NCBI GenBank assembly: GCA_014529385.2
Contig: CM043969.1
Coordinates: 33,990,446 to 34,054,445, forward strand
Direction: 5' to 3'
DNA from: Adiantum capillus-veneris
Lineage: Eukaryota; Streptophyta; Polypodiopsida; Polypodiales; Pteridaceae
Length of the DNA: 64,000 nucleotides
This document shows positions 1 through 12,790 of this stretch, in pieces. A model generated the notes under the pieces. It did no database searches. It saw only the letters and a list, made by a program, of their open reading frames with translations, and was not told the origin of the DNA. The position numbers and the translations under genes are program-made. The stretch's first letter is position 1; the number at the start of each line of letters is the position of its first letter.

Positions 1-291
1 TTTTCATTTAAAATGGATAGTCCTAGTAGAAACTTGAATCATTGCTATTTGAATTTCCCTTTATTGTATCCTACATTCTAACGGTCCTTAGGTTGGCTAT
101 TTTACACTAGAGCTCCCTAAATTCACAAGGAGCTCAGCTTGCACCACATATCACACTCCCTTTTTTTGTTTTTTTTGGCTCCATGATCATGCCCTAATTT
201 AAGGTTGTGAGTATAACTTGATGCTTGAATCCTTTGTGCTTTGTTGCAATACTAGACAATCTTCAAGAATTCGTGTCCATTCACAATCCTC

Positions 292-296
<5 letters not shown>

Positions 297-379
<83 letters not shown>
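297..379. repeat. Compound (TG)n(GA)n microsatellite
   Basis: About 20 TG units are followed directly by about 20 GA units. The Cys/Val-rich and Arg/Glu-rich reading frames across it are products of the repeat and not genes. Confidence 0.97.
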
Positions 380-380
<1 letters not shown>

Positions 381-2040
381 CACCCTCTACATTGGTAAAG
401 GAGGGAAAGGCCCGAGGTCCATCTCAAAACATGTAAGTGTAGTACATGAGTTCAAAAGATGGGCTTTTTCAAATTTCAAAGAATTACACAATTACATTTA
501 TCGAAGGGGTTAATGAATAGAATATTACAAAATGTTATAAGTTTGTGATCCATTTTCTTCATGGTGAATTGTGTGTAGAGGCATTCTAGATATACCTCTT
601 GAATATATGTGCTATATGTGATTTTTGGAAGACCTATAGGGGTGATCAGAGGAGAGAAAAGGGCTAGATTGAGAGGGGGCATCGATCGATCACATGGACA
701 CACACCCGAATTGCATGTTTCTCTTCGGTTCCTTTCATCTCGACATAATCCATTATTCAATCTCCACCCCACATGTGCTCACCTTCTAGGTGAGCATCAT
801 CACTTGCCAAACTATAGCTCATATTGGGTAACCACTATAAGAGTGTCTTCAAGTTTATGATACTCAAAACGACGATTATAAACAAGGCACCATTTTTGGC
901 CTCAACATCACAACAATCGTCATTGCGACCATCGTTATTAGAGCCTTGGCATATAGGCCTGTGTATGCATTGGTATTGCAATTGACATATGTATCATCGA
1001 CTAGGAAATCAACTATGATATTGATGGAGATATCATCTGTAAATGAATGCTCTATAGACCATACTTGTCCTTTGTGTATATTTTCTTTTTGGCTAGCAAA
1101 GCCTTGTACACTCTACAAAAATATACCGATATAAAGGCTTGAAGAGTACAAAATTGAGACTTGAAATGGTTTTTATCCTTTATTGCATTAGACTATGTAC
1201 AACAGTATAACATGTTACAGTAAAAGAGAATTTATATAGAGCAACCCATCCTTTAGAGAATCATATGTTGCAACCCATCGCAAGCTTGGCCATATATACA
1301 AAAGAAAAGTGCCATCCAAAAGGGATGTTGAGAGCTCCTCCTACATTAGCCCAACCCTAAATGGTGAGTGCAAAGCAACATGTGATAACCACCAACAATT
1401 TATAAGGAGACAATGCCAAAAAAAAACAACCATTTTTAACCTCAAGTACTTTAGGTATTCCCCAAAATACTCACTGAACTTAAACAAGCACTTCTGCCCA
1501 ACGTTTAGGGTAAAAGTACCTTCCTTTTCTTTCAAAGTGGCTCTCAGCTCTAAAAATGCTATTTTACTCACAAAATTGGTTTGAAGCACTTGGGACATAA
1601 TCCACTACCAAAAAGTGTTTTTAAACAGTCTCAAAGCACTTGATTTGCTACTGATTTTTCCTTGTCACTAAAAAAGTGATTTTATAAGAGGTAAAGTGCA
1701 ATGTGCAGTTCCCAAAGTGGTTTTTGTATAATAAAAGAACTTTAAGCATACTCCTCATAAGGCAAAGAGCTTTTTGGCTTGCTAAAGACCTTTCCCTTTA
1801 TAAATTAAAGAGAAAGAAAACATTTCCTTTCAAATGCTACTTCCCAAAGCTACTTTCATTTTTCTTGGCATGCTGAAAAAGATTAAAGAACAAAGGATTA
1901 AAGAGTTCGCATAGGAGTTTTTTTTTTTTTACTATAGAAAAAGATCCTTCTATTAGTTAATGAAACTGCCCATAGGGCTACAACCACCTCTACAAGAGAG
2001 GGCTACAACAATCATGAGGGGGAGACTCTCCCAATGAAAA
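380..2040. other. Non-coding AT-rich stretch
   Basis: No reading frame here has recognisable protein content, and the open frames are short and overlap on both strands. I see no RNA gene or mobile-element structure. Confidence 0.5.
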
Positions 2041-2441
2041 AGCAACATATGTACAATGAGGCTAAATCAAGAGATGGGAGGAGTGAAGAGCCACACAGGT
2101 GGACGGTAGTGCCATCTGAGCCCATCCTGAACCATGGTGAAAAAAGGCCCAGGGCGCTAGAGTCGAAGGAAAGCCTCTCTGCGCTCCTGCATGCGGTCGG
2201 AGCTGCCTTGGAGTCTCTCTAACTGTCCTATGAGAGTATGGATCATCTCTAGCCAAAGATCCCGAACAGTCTCTGCGTGGTACAGGGCGAGCCTCGAAGA
2301 TGCGGAAGCAGCGGGCCCGCCAGATAAAACAAAGTGTCAGGCCGCATGAGCTCCCAACACTCCTCTCTCTCATTGCAACACTCCTGTGGAGTAAGCTCTG
2401 GACCCCCCTGCATCACTATCATCCTGCTGGTGGAGGATAGC

Positions 2442-3125
2442 TCAAACTGAAGTGCTGGGCCCGTGAGAGTGGACCAAGCAGCTGTCCCCCAAGTGTACTA
2501 CCGAGCTGTGGAAAGAGCTGGCATCAATGGTGACAGTCCCAATCTCTGAGCCTATCTTGAAAAAAAGTGGCCAGTACTCTCTCCGCAAGCCAGGACAGCA
2601 GACGAAGATGGGAAGGTCGGAGATGGGAAGGTCTGCTTCGTCTACCAGAACATCTGTAGTTGGATCGAAACCATGCCTCCACTCTTGAAAGTGGGCACGA
2701 ATTGCTCGGATGGCCAAGGGGCTCATCGTGGTGACCTTGGACGCCATCTCGAAAGTCTTGAACTCTATCTGATAGTAGCCGCGTCCGAAGAATTGAACAT
2801 CCAAGATCTTGCCCACCTCTGCGAGAAGGCGGGCCTGGAGAAGATCACGTAGCTCTTCTCTGCTGGGTCTGTTGTCGAGAATCTTGCAGATGACGGAAGT
2901 CGCCTGAAGGCGTTCCACCTCTACGGCTAGGCTCACTTGCTCTGCCGGTGAGAGAGCAAGTCGAATGGTGGGCTCAGTGGGATCGGGTGAGGGGACTTCA
3001 TTGGAGTCCCTCTGTGTGGCGGAGCTTGAGCCTCCATCTCTGTCTGCTGCTGTCAAGAAGGGTGAAGAGGCGTTGGCGAACGGGAACCTCCTGTTGGACC
3101 AAGCACGTCGAAAGTGCTGACGAAC
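2442..3125 (-). pseudogene. DUF4283-like gag/LINE ORF1-type relic
   Basis: The minus-strand frame runs from about 3,125 to a stop at 2,442, and the first 25-odd codons precede any convincing start. After a Ser/Asp/Pro-rich start, the part from roughly residue 60 of the frame has the DUF4283 pattern: an ICKILDNRP stretch, an LLAEVGKILDVQFFGRGYYQIEF block, then a hydrophilic segment and a leucine-rich CCPGLRREYWP...IGSEIGTV segment. In plants that order sits at the N-terminus of LINE-type and other retroelement gag proteins. The frame loses sense after IGTVTID, and downstream minus-strand frames (2,060-2,440) may hold shifted remnants. No zinc knuckle or reverse transcriptase is visible nearby, so this is an isolated relic. 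The family call rests on pattern only. Confidence 0.45.
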
Positions 3126-3531
3126 GAGTCACCTAGGACTGAAGAGGGCGAGGAGATGGACTAGGGGTAGTGTGCAGACGGGCGGGGCAGCAGGGAGGCA
3201 GGCGAAAGGGCATCGAACAACGGTAGGGCAAGTGGACAACGGATGGGCAGCGGGCAGGCGGATGGGCAACAGAGAGCAGGTAGGGAGGGGCGGCGAAGGC
3301 GAGCAAGGGGGGCGCAATGGCGAGCAGGGGGCGGGGGGGGGGAGAACATCAGCAACGAACTTCGAAGTCTTGCAAGACTTTTTGAGTCTGCATAGGAGTT
3401 TAATCTATATATGATGTTAATTATTGAATCTTTTTTTTATTGAATACTCTCACTTGTAAAGAGTCCTTTATAATGCGTAATGTGCACTTTATTGATTAAG
3501 TGGAGTTTTTTCTGATATATAAATCATTTGA

Positions 3532-3791
3532 GATTATGGTTGGGTTCACGATAGCCGATGAAAGGCATTCAAAAGGAAATGTGTCTTCACCATGGAGTCT
3601 GTCCATTGGTACACAAGGAAACTATACTTGTCTGGACCCATAAATAAATTAGCAAGCCTTCCCCCCTCGGAAGATAAGTTCTACCGTCTTCTTTCCAGCA
3701 CGAAACGTGGATCGGTGTGATTGAATTGAATCCAACAGTTACGTACTCAACAACACTACCACTATGCTACAACTCATTGGACGTCAGAATC
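3532..3791 (-). mobile_element. SINE-like repeat, copy 1
   Basis: This segment is clearly related, at roughly three quarters identity by eye, to 9,627-9,889 in the opposite orientation. Read on the minus strand it starts GTCCAATGAG and has a Pol III A-box-like TAGCATAGTGGTAG. About 40 nt further on is a weak B-box-like GATTCAATTCAATC, and the element ends in AACCCAACCATAATC. A tRNA-derived SINE is the simplest reading. There is no clear poly(A) tail or target duplication. Confidence 0.5.
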
Positions 3792-4830
3792 ATACTGAAT
3801 AAATTTTATAGAGCTACCTCCGTCCCCCTCCTAGCGTAAGGCCTTGATTTGCTTCTTATCGGGGAAGATTGCACTTCCACCCACAAAACTAAATAGCTTG
3901 CTCAGAAGATTCAATGCACCCCTACAACCGATCAACTTGCAAAGTATTTGATAAAAAGAGATTGAAAGAGTAATTGCTGCAACTATTTGCACAAGCCCTC
4001 CAATTCAGTTTTTTTTTGCAAATGTAACAACATCAGCTTTTTCGTGGAAAACACCCTCTCTGTTGTGCTCATATTTTTTCTTACAGAGTCTGAATATTGT
4101 CCTCTTTGTCTCTCTTGGCACACTAGTAGATCACGCAAACACAAGAGGCCTTGACTTTGGGGTTGCTAAAAGGAAATTTTCTTGCTTACCTTCCTCCAAC
4201 CATCTATCTTCCTTTTTTGCAAAACTCACAAATTCACAATTTGTGAGTGAATATATATTAAAGACAAAAAATTTACAAATCAAGCCATGCCCAAACCGGG
4301 CGATGGCATCCACCAGCATCACAATCAAACTCCAGATCAAATAGAAAACATTAGGTCCTTGGCTTTTACACGGAGCCATTACCCAATACAATATTAAAAG
4401 GTGTTCCTAATGGCATCAAAAAAATTAAAAAGTGTTCCTGACTCAAAGATTCCAAGTATACTTTGCCCTCTGCCATCCTTCAATGTTAATGGAAATGATA
4501 TGCAGAAGGTCCCCATGCCTAATTCTCAAGATTCACACCAATTCTTAATTGCTCTCTTTGCCCTTGCAGCAGCAAGCCGGGCAAAACTAGAAAGGAGTAT
4601 CAGAGACCTTTTAAACCCTGGTTATATTTCGCAAATCATCAAGCTAGAGGGTACTTCGGATGCTTGCAGACGTGATGACCACTCTCAAAGATCAGATCAT
4701 TCGTACGATCAACCCATGGCAGAGGTCTGTTCTAGTGCTACTGAAACAAAAGATATCAGATTTCAATCGATGATCAGCTTGCCTAATCTGGAGTCGTGCT
4801 GTCTCACTTGTGCACTGGCACGAGGAGAGA

Positions 4831-4835
<5 letters not shown>
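3792..4835. other. No recognisable gene; one long anonymous plus-strand frame
   Basis: A frame opening at 4,401 runs through the CT microsatellite to 5,027. Its first 140 codons look like normal protein composition, but I recognise no domain, and the end is a Ser/Leu run made by the repeat. It could be an exon of an unknown gene or chance. Confidence 0.2.

Positions 4836-4880
<45 letters not shown>
4836..4880. repeat. (CT)n microsatellite
   Basis: About 22 uninterrupted CT units. Confidence 0.97.
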
Positions 4881-4884
<4 letters not shown>

Positions 4885-5029
4885 TACTGCTGCTACTGCT
4901 GCACGAGGAGGGGGCGAAGATAGACCCAATTGGAGGCGGGTGCAAAGCCTTTGGGGAGCCGGGGAGACAAAGAAGGATCTCGCTTGATGTCGCCATGGTT
5001 GTAGAGGAGGGTGGCGAGCTCACCTAGAG

Positions 5030-6960
5030 GCAAGGTTGAATTGACGGGAGGAGACAAAACCTTTCATGGTGACGCCTCGTTCACTTTCCCTTTGGACTTC
5101 TGAGATTCTCCTTCAAGCAAGCTTGACTTTCCAAGTCCTTGTTGATACACATTCTAAAAGTCATCATCTTTGAATCAACCTAAACTAATACAAGCATTTT
5201 TCCTTTTTCAGAAATTGGGGAGACCTAATACAACAAAACAGAAAGAAACTCCATAATACACATCCCATCAGGGCGGGGCCCTAGTCTCCATCACCTATGT
5301 GGGCACTCGAGCTGCCACCATGAGATCACCTCTGCCACAAGCATGTCTCATGCCCAAGACACCCACCACATAAAGTCGCAATCGAATACGAGCTAGAGAA
5401 GAAAGGACCAGCAAACCACAAAGAAGTAAAAAGTACCATTCACCACCCGAGCCAAAATCCATCCACCTCCTTGATCTTCCATCGCTGCCACATGAGCGTC
5501 CACACCGGCTGCGACCGGCCAGACATGAAACTCGTGAGAGAAGAAGCCCACTGACCTGCTCGTCGACTAATCTCCCAAAGGGAGAAGCGAGAGGCGAACA
5601 CTCCCGGATGCCAAAAATATGGGTCCGGGCTAAGGAGGCGGCCAGTGAGGAGGGGGAGCAGCCTGCCGACCGCTCACCGCACAGCAAGTCGCCGCCCACC
5701 ACGCCATGCTGTCCAGCGTCCAACGCATCCATTGTCGCCCCGCCCTACCGCAGCACCTCCTCCCTACTCCTGAGGTCTCGCAGGCTGCACAATGACATTA
5801 GAACCATCTATCTTCCTTTCTTAACCCCCAACATTGCACTAACAAGCCAAAAGAAATCCATATTATATGAAGTGAAAAAAATCCCACTCCTATCTTGGCA
5901 CCCAAATCCCCTTCTAGCAGAGGTTAAAGAAATGGATAAAATCGTAGTGGAAACATTTCGTCCTTTCTTTTGGTAAAATACTGTGTATGACACTTTCCTA
6001 TGGAAAATCTTATACTTAATGTATGGAATTCAATTTCAAGCTTTAAATTTCTATAATACCAACCAATGGCCGGGATTCAAATTTTAGTTTCCACTTTGTA
6101 CGGTAACAATGATAGGATTCAATCCCTCGGATAAATGCGGCTGCGTACTTGTTAGAATGTTCATGGGACCATTCTTGCCATCCATTTGTTCTACTTTGAA
6201 TGCTATTCAATTTATTTTATTTAATTAAAATTCATACATTAAGCTACAAATTGAGTAGGATTGTTATTTCTTTTAACATTGAGGGGACTGCACAAAGAAA
6301 AAAGAAAACAATTGAGGGGATTGAACACTCGAGGGGTGCACTATATAATCACGTTAATGTATAACGTGAGTTCGAAAGGATGTATTGTTACATGCAAAAA
6401 ATTTAGACAATTTAACAAAGATATATTAAAATAAGAGGGTTTTATATTCAAATTCGAAAAAAAAATCCTATCTTTTAAATCATTCAAACATGTTAAAAGA
6501 GGGATTTTTTCAATATCTCGCGAATGCACGTTGTATAGAGGGTATTAAACTGTGAACCCCCCACGACTACACATCATAAAAATATCTATTTTAAGTTGCG
6601 GCAATGACTTAAATATAATAATGTACTTGTTAGATCAATCATGATTCTCATGAACCGTCCACTCCATCTTTTTCTTTTAATAAGAGGCTTTATATGATAG
6701 GCAAACTGTTTACTTGTGCAACATGAATAAATAGAAATGCCATTTTTTCAATGATTGAAAGGAGTATGTGTGCCCAATCTTTGCAAGCAGCTCACATTAC
6801 TTGGAATCTGAGGAGATGCTGTGATGCGTACGAAGGAAAAAAAAGGGAATGGTGCACGTGGAGGAGGGAGGGGGAGAGAGAGGAGTGGAGTGACACTAGT
6901 ATGGCGACGGACGGTGGTTTTTTTTTAATTCTATGTAGGCTAGCACTGACGCGCCGAATC
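5030..6960. other. Non-coding stretch
   Basis: A somewhat GC-richer patch (about 5,270-5,790) has long frames on both strands without recognisable content. The rest is AT-rich with nothing identifiable. Confidence 0.4.
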
Positions 6961-6962
6961 TT

Positions 6963-7056
<94 letters not shown>
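6963..7056. repeat. (CT)n(GT)n compound microsatellite
   Basis: About 24 CT units pass directly into about 22 GT units. It sits next to a GC-rich patch (7,060-7,780) that has overlapping frames on both strands but no recognisable domain. Confidence 0.97.
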
Positions 7057-7058
<2 letters not shown>

Positions 7059-7851
7059 ACGCGGACACAGACGCGATCACAAGGCTCGAAGCAGATTCGA
7101 GAGATGGAGCTCTGAGTGCGGACAGACGTGAGAGGCGATGGTAGGGGGTCATCTCAGCTGAGGTTGGTCGTGGCAAGCCTCGGAGATAAGATTGCAAGGC
7201 TCTCCTCCTAGCGAATATAGGTGCAGAAGCACCTCTGTCCAAGTACGTAAGGCTTGGTTAGGGGAGGCGAACCTGGTTTGCGAGCGAGACAAGGAGAGAT
7301 GAAGGGCTGAGTACAAGCAGACGTAAGAGGGGGTGGGAGGGGGTCCGCTCAGCAAAGGGAGGCAAAGTGGGGGAGGACCCAGCGATGGCTTTTGTGAAGG
7401 CAAAAGGCCAGGGGATGGCGCGTGGAGCATTGAGGGCGCAGTTCTCTCAGTCTATTCGCAAGCGGGGACGCGCAGAGAGCCGAGAGTTGGGCGATGCAGG
7501 CCGTTTCAATTTCGTCGATGGCAGGGGTAGAGGGTGGCCATGCTGCTTGCATCGGAGTGCTTGGGAGGGACAGAGACCAACAGCGAGTAGCGTACCGAGA
7601 GCAGCACGGAGTACGCTGGTTTGTCGTGGCACGGACAACAACAATGAGTACTGCGCTCCGCTTGAATGCACAATGAATCTAGAGCCTAGCTCCAGCCCAA
7701 TGGAATTGCTGCGCAGAGTGCTCCGGAAAGCTTGCAGCCCGTCATGGCAGGCTGGGATGGACAGGGCGTGGGAAGCGTAGCAAAGTGCAGTTTTGCTTTT
7801 GGCTATATTCGCGGCTCAAATCTAAGAAAATTAATGGCTTGTCACTCTCAA

Positions 7852-8229
7852 GACTAAGTAACACGGGGCCTTAAATGAAGACCCCGTCATGGGATCCACG
7901 ACGAGCAGTTACACGCACAAAAGCAGAGGTAAGCTCGACTGTCCGATTTTAAACGGACGTGGCCGAGTTTACTTTTTCTGTCTTAGTTTACTTTTCTCCG
8001 TAGAAGTTTAGGTTATATAGTTTATTTCTCGCTTTGTTGACACCGAAATGTACGTGCATGCGTGATTAGTTCACCAAGTTTCCATGGCCAAGGTGCCGTG
8101 TTCGAATCGTCGAACGAACATTGACCTGTGTTTTTTGTTGAACGCCCATCTCCCTTGAGATTCGCACATGCCACACCCGCCGTCGATCCCATGACGGGAT
8201 CTTCATTAAAGACCCCGTGTTCTTTAGTC
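7852..8229. mobile_element. MITE-like non-autonomous DNA transposon with long TIRs
   Basis: The left end (7,852-7,896) and the right end (8,186-8,229) are imperfect inverted repeats of about 45 bp. Both start GACTAA and share the core ACACGGGG...AATGAAGA...CCCGTCATGGGATC. The roughly 380 bp element has no coding capacity. Inside, near 8,097, is GTGTTCGAATC, which resembles a Pol III B box. No matching target-site duplication is obvious at these ends, so the superfamily is not assigned. Confidence 0.7.
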
Positions 8230-9626
8230 ATGTGGGCTTGTCACCACAATCACTTGAATATAATAATGCACCAAGTAAGTTGGTAATGGAACCATTCTGT
8301 CAATCATTTCATTCTACTAAGATGCGCTACATATTGTTTTACAGTAACAATTTCAGCACAATAAAATTTATACTTTGGGCCGTACACATGAGGATAAACA
8401 TGACTATAATTTCCTTTAGCATTAAGCATTTCCTATCTTCTTGAAATCTCTTAAATATATTTTACTTCTTATAATGGTGATGAAACCATTTTCCTTATCC
8501 TTCTGAGTTATTAAAGGCTCTAACAAATTGCATTTTTACAAAAAAAACACATATGCTTGTCACGGAAGAATCCTGAGTAAATATATAAAAATACAAATTA
8601 AAAAATGTAGCCTACACATGGCACATAATGTTGCACAATTCACTCATTTGCCAATAAAATTTCTCCATTGAGTAAGTTGAACTATGCCATACAACAAAAG
8701 AATGAATAATCATCACTAACATACATAACACATTAATAGTCATTTTGTCCATGAAATTGAAAAAAAAAAGGTATATCCAAATGGATAAGACACCCAATCT
8801 TCAATGTATTGGAAACCTTTTCAATCATGATTATCATATACTCTCTAAAAGAGTTGCTTGCATTTTTTTACAAAAGAGTTTTTTTTGAACTAATCCCTTC
8901 CCTTAGTGTGCCCAATCACAAGAGTATAAAAATATTGAAAGTGTTCGTATAATACATGGATGTGTACTATTGATTCTTTTTGGCTTCCCAAAGGAATCCA
9001 TAGAGGAGAAGAGAGTTAATCAGACATTTGAAATTTTACTATTTCGAGTACTAATCGGACATGTCTTTTTATGTGAACAATTGAATTCTTCTTTTCTTTA
9101 GTTTGTGAATGGGTCTTTTCATTTTCATTTCACAGCCTTGGACCCCACCTTAATCGACTTATCTACCAATGTGAATCTTCACCTTCTTTTTTTCATGCTA
9201 AAAAAATCTCGATAGCTTAAGGTTTATGAAATCGCAAGCTTCTTCAAGTCTTCTTACAGTAGGGTACACTTAAAATCAAGCTTTTATAACAAGGTGAAGA
9301 GGCATGAAGGCCTCCTTAGTTATGGGGATTTATGAAACGTAAATGAGTGACTACAATATTCATATGAAAAATTCCTTGCGGTTTTAATCTAAAATTATAT
9401 TGTCCCATTCTACATACATATTCTCAAATGGTTTATAATTAGGAAATGCCCCAATTATAAAATAACATTGCACATTAATGTTTGAAAACAAAATAAATTG
9501 AAAAATATATATATATTATATTATTCATTACACACACACAAGTTAGATCCACAAGAGCCAACGACAACAATCTCGCACTCTTTTTTTCATCTCTCAATGG
9601 AGACAACTCTTTTTTTTTTCCTTCAA
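8230..9626. other. Non-coding AT-rich stretch
   Basis: Nothing recognisable on either strand; only short frames. Confidence 0.5.
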
Positions 9627-9889
9627 GATTTTGATGTCCAATGAGCTGTAGTGTATTGGTAGTGTTGTTGAACACATAGCCCTAGATTAAGTTCAATCAC
9701 GTTGATCCAAGTTTTGTACTGAAAAGTGGACGATAGAATGCTCTTTCGAGGGAGAGGAGGGTCTCGCTAAATTGTTTTTGTGGGTTTAGAGAAGTGCAAT
9801 TTCCTTTTGTGCCAATGGACAACCTCCATGGTGAAGGCACGCTCTTCTTTGAATGTCTTTTGTCGGCTCTTGTGAACCCAACCATAATC
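9627..9889 (+). mobile_element. SINE-like repeat, copy 2
   Basis: This is the plus-strand relative of 3,532-3,791. It has the same GTCCAATGAG start, an A-box-like TAGTGTATTGGTAG, a degenerate B-box-like AAGTTCAATC, and the same AACCCAACCATAATC end. A short T-rich run lies just outside the 5' end. Confidence 0.5.
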
Positions 9890-12289
9890 ACCAGTTGAAA
9901 AGAAATGATTTATTTCTCTTCAACTTTTAAGGGACACATGTCAAGCATTTAGAATTGAAAGACCTCAAACCATATGGATACTAAGGCCTTTAGCAAGCCA
10001 AAAGCCCAAAACATCACAAATTCTTCAATTATCTTTAAAGCACGATGCACTTGATATCAAGATCTTTCATAAAATCAAAACAATACGACTTCTTCAAGTC
10101 TCTTGGGAGTAGGAGGTTCGTGGACACAAAACAACACAAATTTTTCTTATCTCCTTAGAGTATGATGATGCATTTGAAATCAAGTCACTCAAACGTTAGT
10201 ATCAAAGGATACACAAATATATAATTCATTAAGTAGAAAGAAACTTACAAGAGGTGTTCTCTTTTACAAAAGACAAGATACAAACGTTATAATTTGGGAT
10301 GATTCTTGAAGTACAAAAAAAATTCATACAAGAGGTGTGAGCACAAGATTATAGCTTGTGATGATTTTTCAAGTACAACAAAATTTTATTGAAGAAACCT
10401 TCTTCTTGACATACTTCAAGAATCCATAGTACTATCTTGACATTGCATTCTTGAGATATCATGTTCTCATCCAAAATGATATGGTAGATTCTTCATATGT
10501 CCACAAGAAATAGCTATCTTGTAAGTTTCTTATGATCTAGATACAACCTACATATATTAATGTTGAGAATACATGCTTACATATAAATAAATGTGTAGAC
10601 ATTACGAAGTGAAATACTACCTTTGTTTTACTTTTTGAAACATAGAAGTAAATTCTCATTAAGAATCTTGTTTATGAATGCGCTTGAAAATTAGCCTTCA
10701 GATTAGTTTCCTTATAGCCTAAGCGTTGGCTCTTGGCAAGAGCAATCAATTGTACAAGCTTCATGCTCATATATATCAACTTTAAATCTTCAAAATTTCT
10801 TGAAGTGAAGCTTTCCCTTCCAAGGGACTAGAAACTTTCTTCAGGATTCTTCTTGTTGTTGATGCTCTTTCTTCTAGGATCATTGCTATATGATATCCTC
10901 TACCTTTGAAAGTCTTCTTGGTTGAAATTTGTTGTGAATAGTTTTTGTCTTTTTCTTTATCCGAATCAAAAACATCACCAACAAAGTCAAATAAAGTTAA
11001 TGCTACTAAGGTAATAGTTGTCCCATATGTACACCATCATTATTTATATCTACATCAAATGTGCATAGAAAGATGCAATGTTGGTATTTACAATGCTTCA
11101 AGAACATCTTGGAAACCATTTAGCTACTAAAATAGAAAATTTTGATCCATTAGCTAATTTCTTGACTCATGAATCCAACCAAAACAACAAGTAATTGTAG
11201 CTAGAAGATTTAAATCTTTGGTCTAGGACGGTTCTTATACCATGGTCCTTGGAACATCCTTGCAATCTTTGCCGACCTCAAAATACTTAGAAACCCTCAT
11301 ATAGAAAAATGGAGAGTGTTCATGCTTTCCTCTATCCTATAGAGCAATATCATAACAATACTTGGACTCGCAAACAATGCTTATTCAATGAAGTCTTTGA
11401 TTGTGTAAAAGAGCCACAAAAACATCGGACAATGACTAGTTTTTATTCTTTCAACAAGGACTAGTTTTTATTCTTTCAACAAGAACGGTCCTATGACAGT
11501 GCTTAGTTAACAAAAAAGGTGTTCCTCATAAATTTTTTCTTTTCAAAAGACCTCCTATAATCATAATTTCTTGCACAAAAGAAAAAGTATACGTGATCCA
11601 ACATTGACCACAATATCTCTATCACTAGTTACAAAACCTGCCAATCCTAGTGGCCAAAATCCACAAGAAAATCTCTCTCTAAACTTGTAAAGATATGACA
11701 TCTTGAACAGTGAAGAAACAATTCTTGAGTATGGTCAGCCTTTTGTAGCAACTCCATAAACTTCCTCCAAAGACCAACATTTGAAGAAGAGCAATGCTAT
11801 CATTTTTGTAATCTATACAACCTAAAGTATAAATAATTACATTCACTTTAAAGATAACTATTGCTTTTTGTTTCCTCTGGGTACAAGCTTATCTTTATCT
11901 ATTACCATCATCTATCCAAGAAATAAGATCAATCTCTTCAACATTATCTTCATCAAAGACCGTTTTTGCATTGTTCTTCTCGATACCTAGAGAAAAAATA
12001 CTTTCCTTCAAGATTTTAGCACGAGCACCATCTAGTCCAAAATATTTCAACTAAAGCTGGTTTAGTTGTAATCACATGAATAATCACTGCATAAGGGTCC
12101 GAGAGCTACAATGTTTTTATTCTACTCAATTTCCTAGTAGGAAGAAATATTTGTCTTGAAGAGCTCTTGGGCATCGTTACACAGTCTTGAACCCTCATAT
12201 AACAGATGCAGGGGGGAAGATCATGAGGTGGATGGGCATGTTAGTATTTACAAGCTCTCTCCACCCCCTAGGGATCATGCCAATTTTTG
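9890..12289. other. Non-coding AT-rich stretch
   Basis: No gene recognised. A short sequence of about 25 bp beginning GACTAGTTTTTATTC is tandemly duplicated near 11,430-11,485. Confidence 0.45.
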
Positions 12290-12754
12290 AAGGCTTCGGC
12301 GCCCTTCGGCGGCACTTTAACCCTTCAGTGAAGGGCAAAAATATTTTTACCCTTCGAAAGAAGAATAGAATATTGAAAAATCTATGAGTAGCCCTTCTAA
12401 TTTTTGCGTAAATATAGTTTAATGAGGGATAGCTTAAAATTTACCCTTCAAATGAATGATGAAAGTCACCCTTCAAAAAGAAGCCTTGCTAGGGATCCAC
12501 TTTTTTTTTTCATATGGTACCACTTGAATGTACAAGAGGGGGGGGGGGGATTTGGATCTTGTACATAAGAATATACAATAGGGGTAGCCCCTTATTATTT
12601 CATACTCATATTGTATACATAAGGGATGGAGGGGGGGTACATAGGGGCTACGTACAACTACCTGGGCCACTGTAAATATGATGGTTGTTTTGACAGAGAG
12701 AGGAAGGGAGGGGGGGGGGGGGGGGAGAGAGAGAGAGCGCATCAGCTAAGTTGT

Positions 12755-12790
<36 letters not shown>

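Noticed and set aside
4401-5027. Real gene from the 208-codon plus-strand frame
   Set aside because: No recognised domain, no homologue in the window, and the C-terminal part is a microsatellite translation; kept only as an anonymous frame.
5295-5976. Overlapping ORFs on both strands in a GC-rich patch
   Set aside because: Composition-driven open frames without domains or splice support.
7149-7780. Coding gene in the GC-rich patch after the CT/GT repeat
   Set aside because: Five mutually overlapping frames on both strands, none with recognisable content.
8040-8130. tRNA gene around the TTCGAATC sequence
   Set aside because: No acceptor stem or cloverleaf could be folded; only a B-box-like match.
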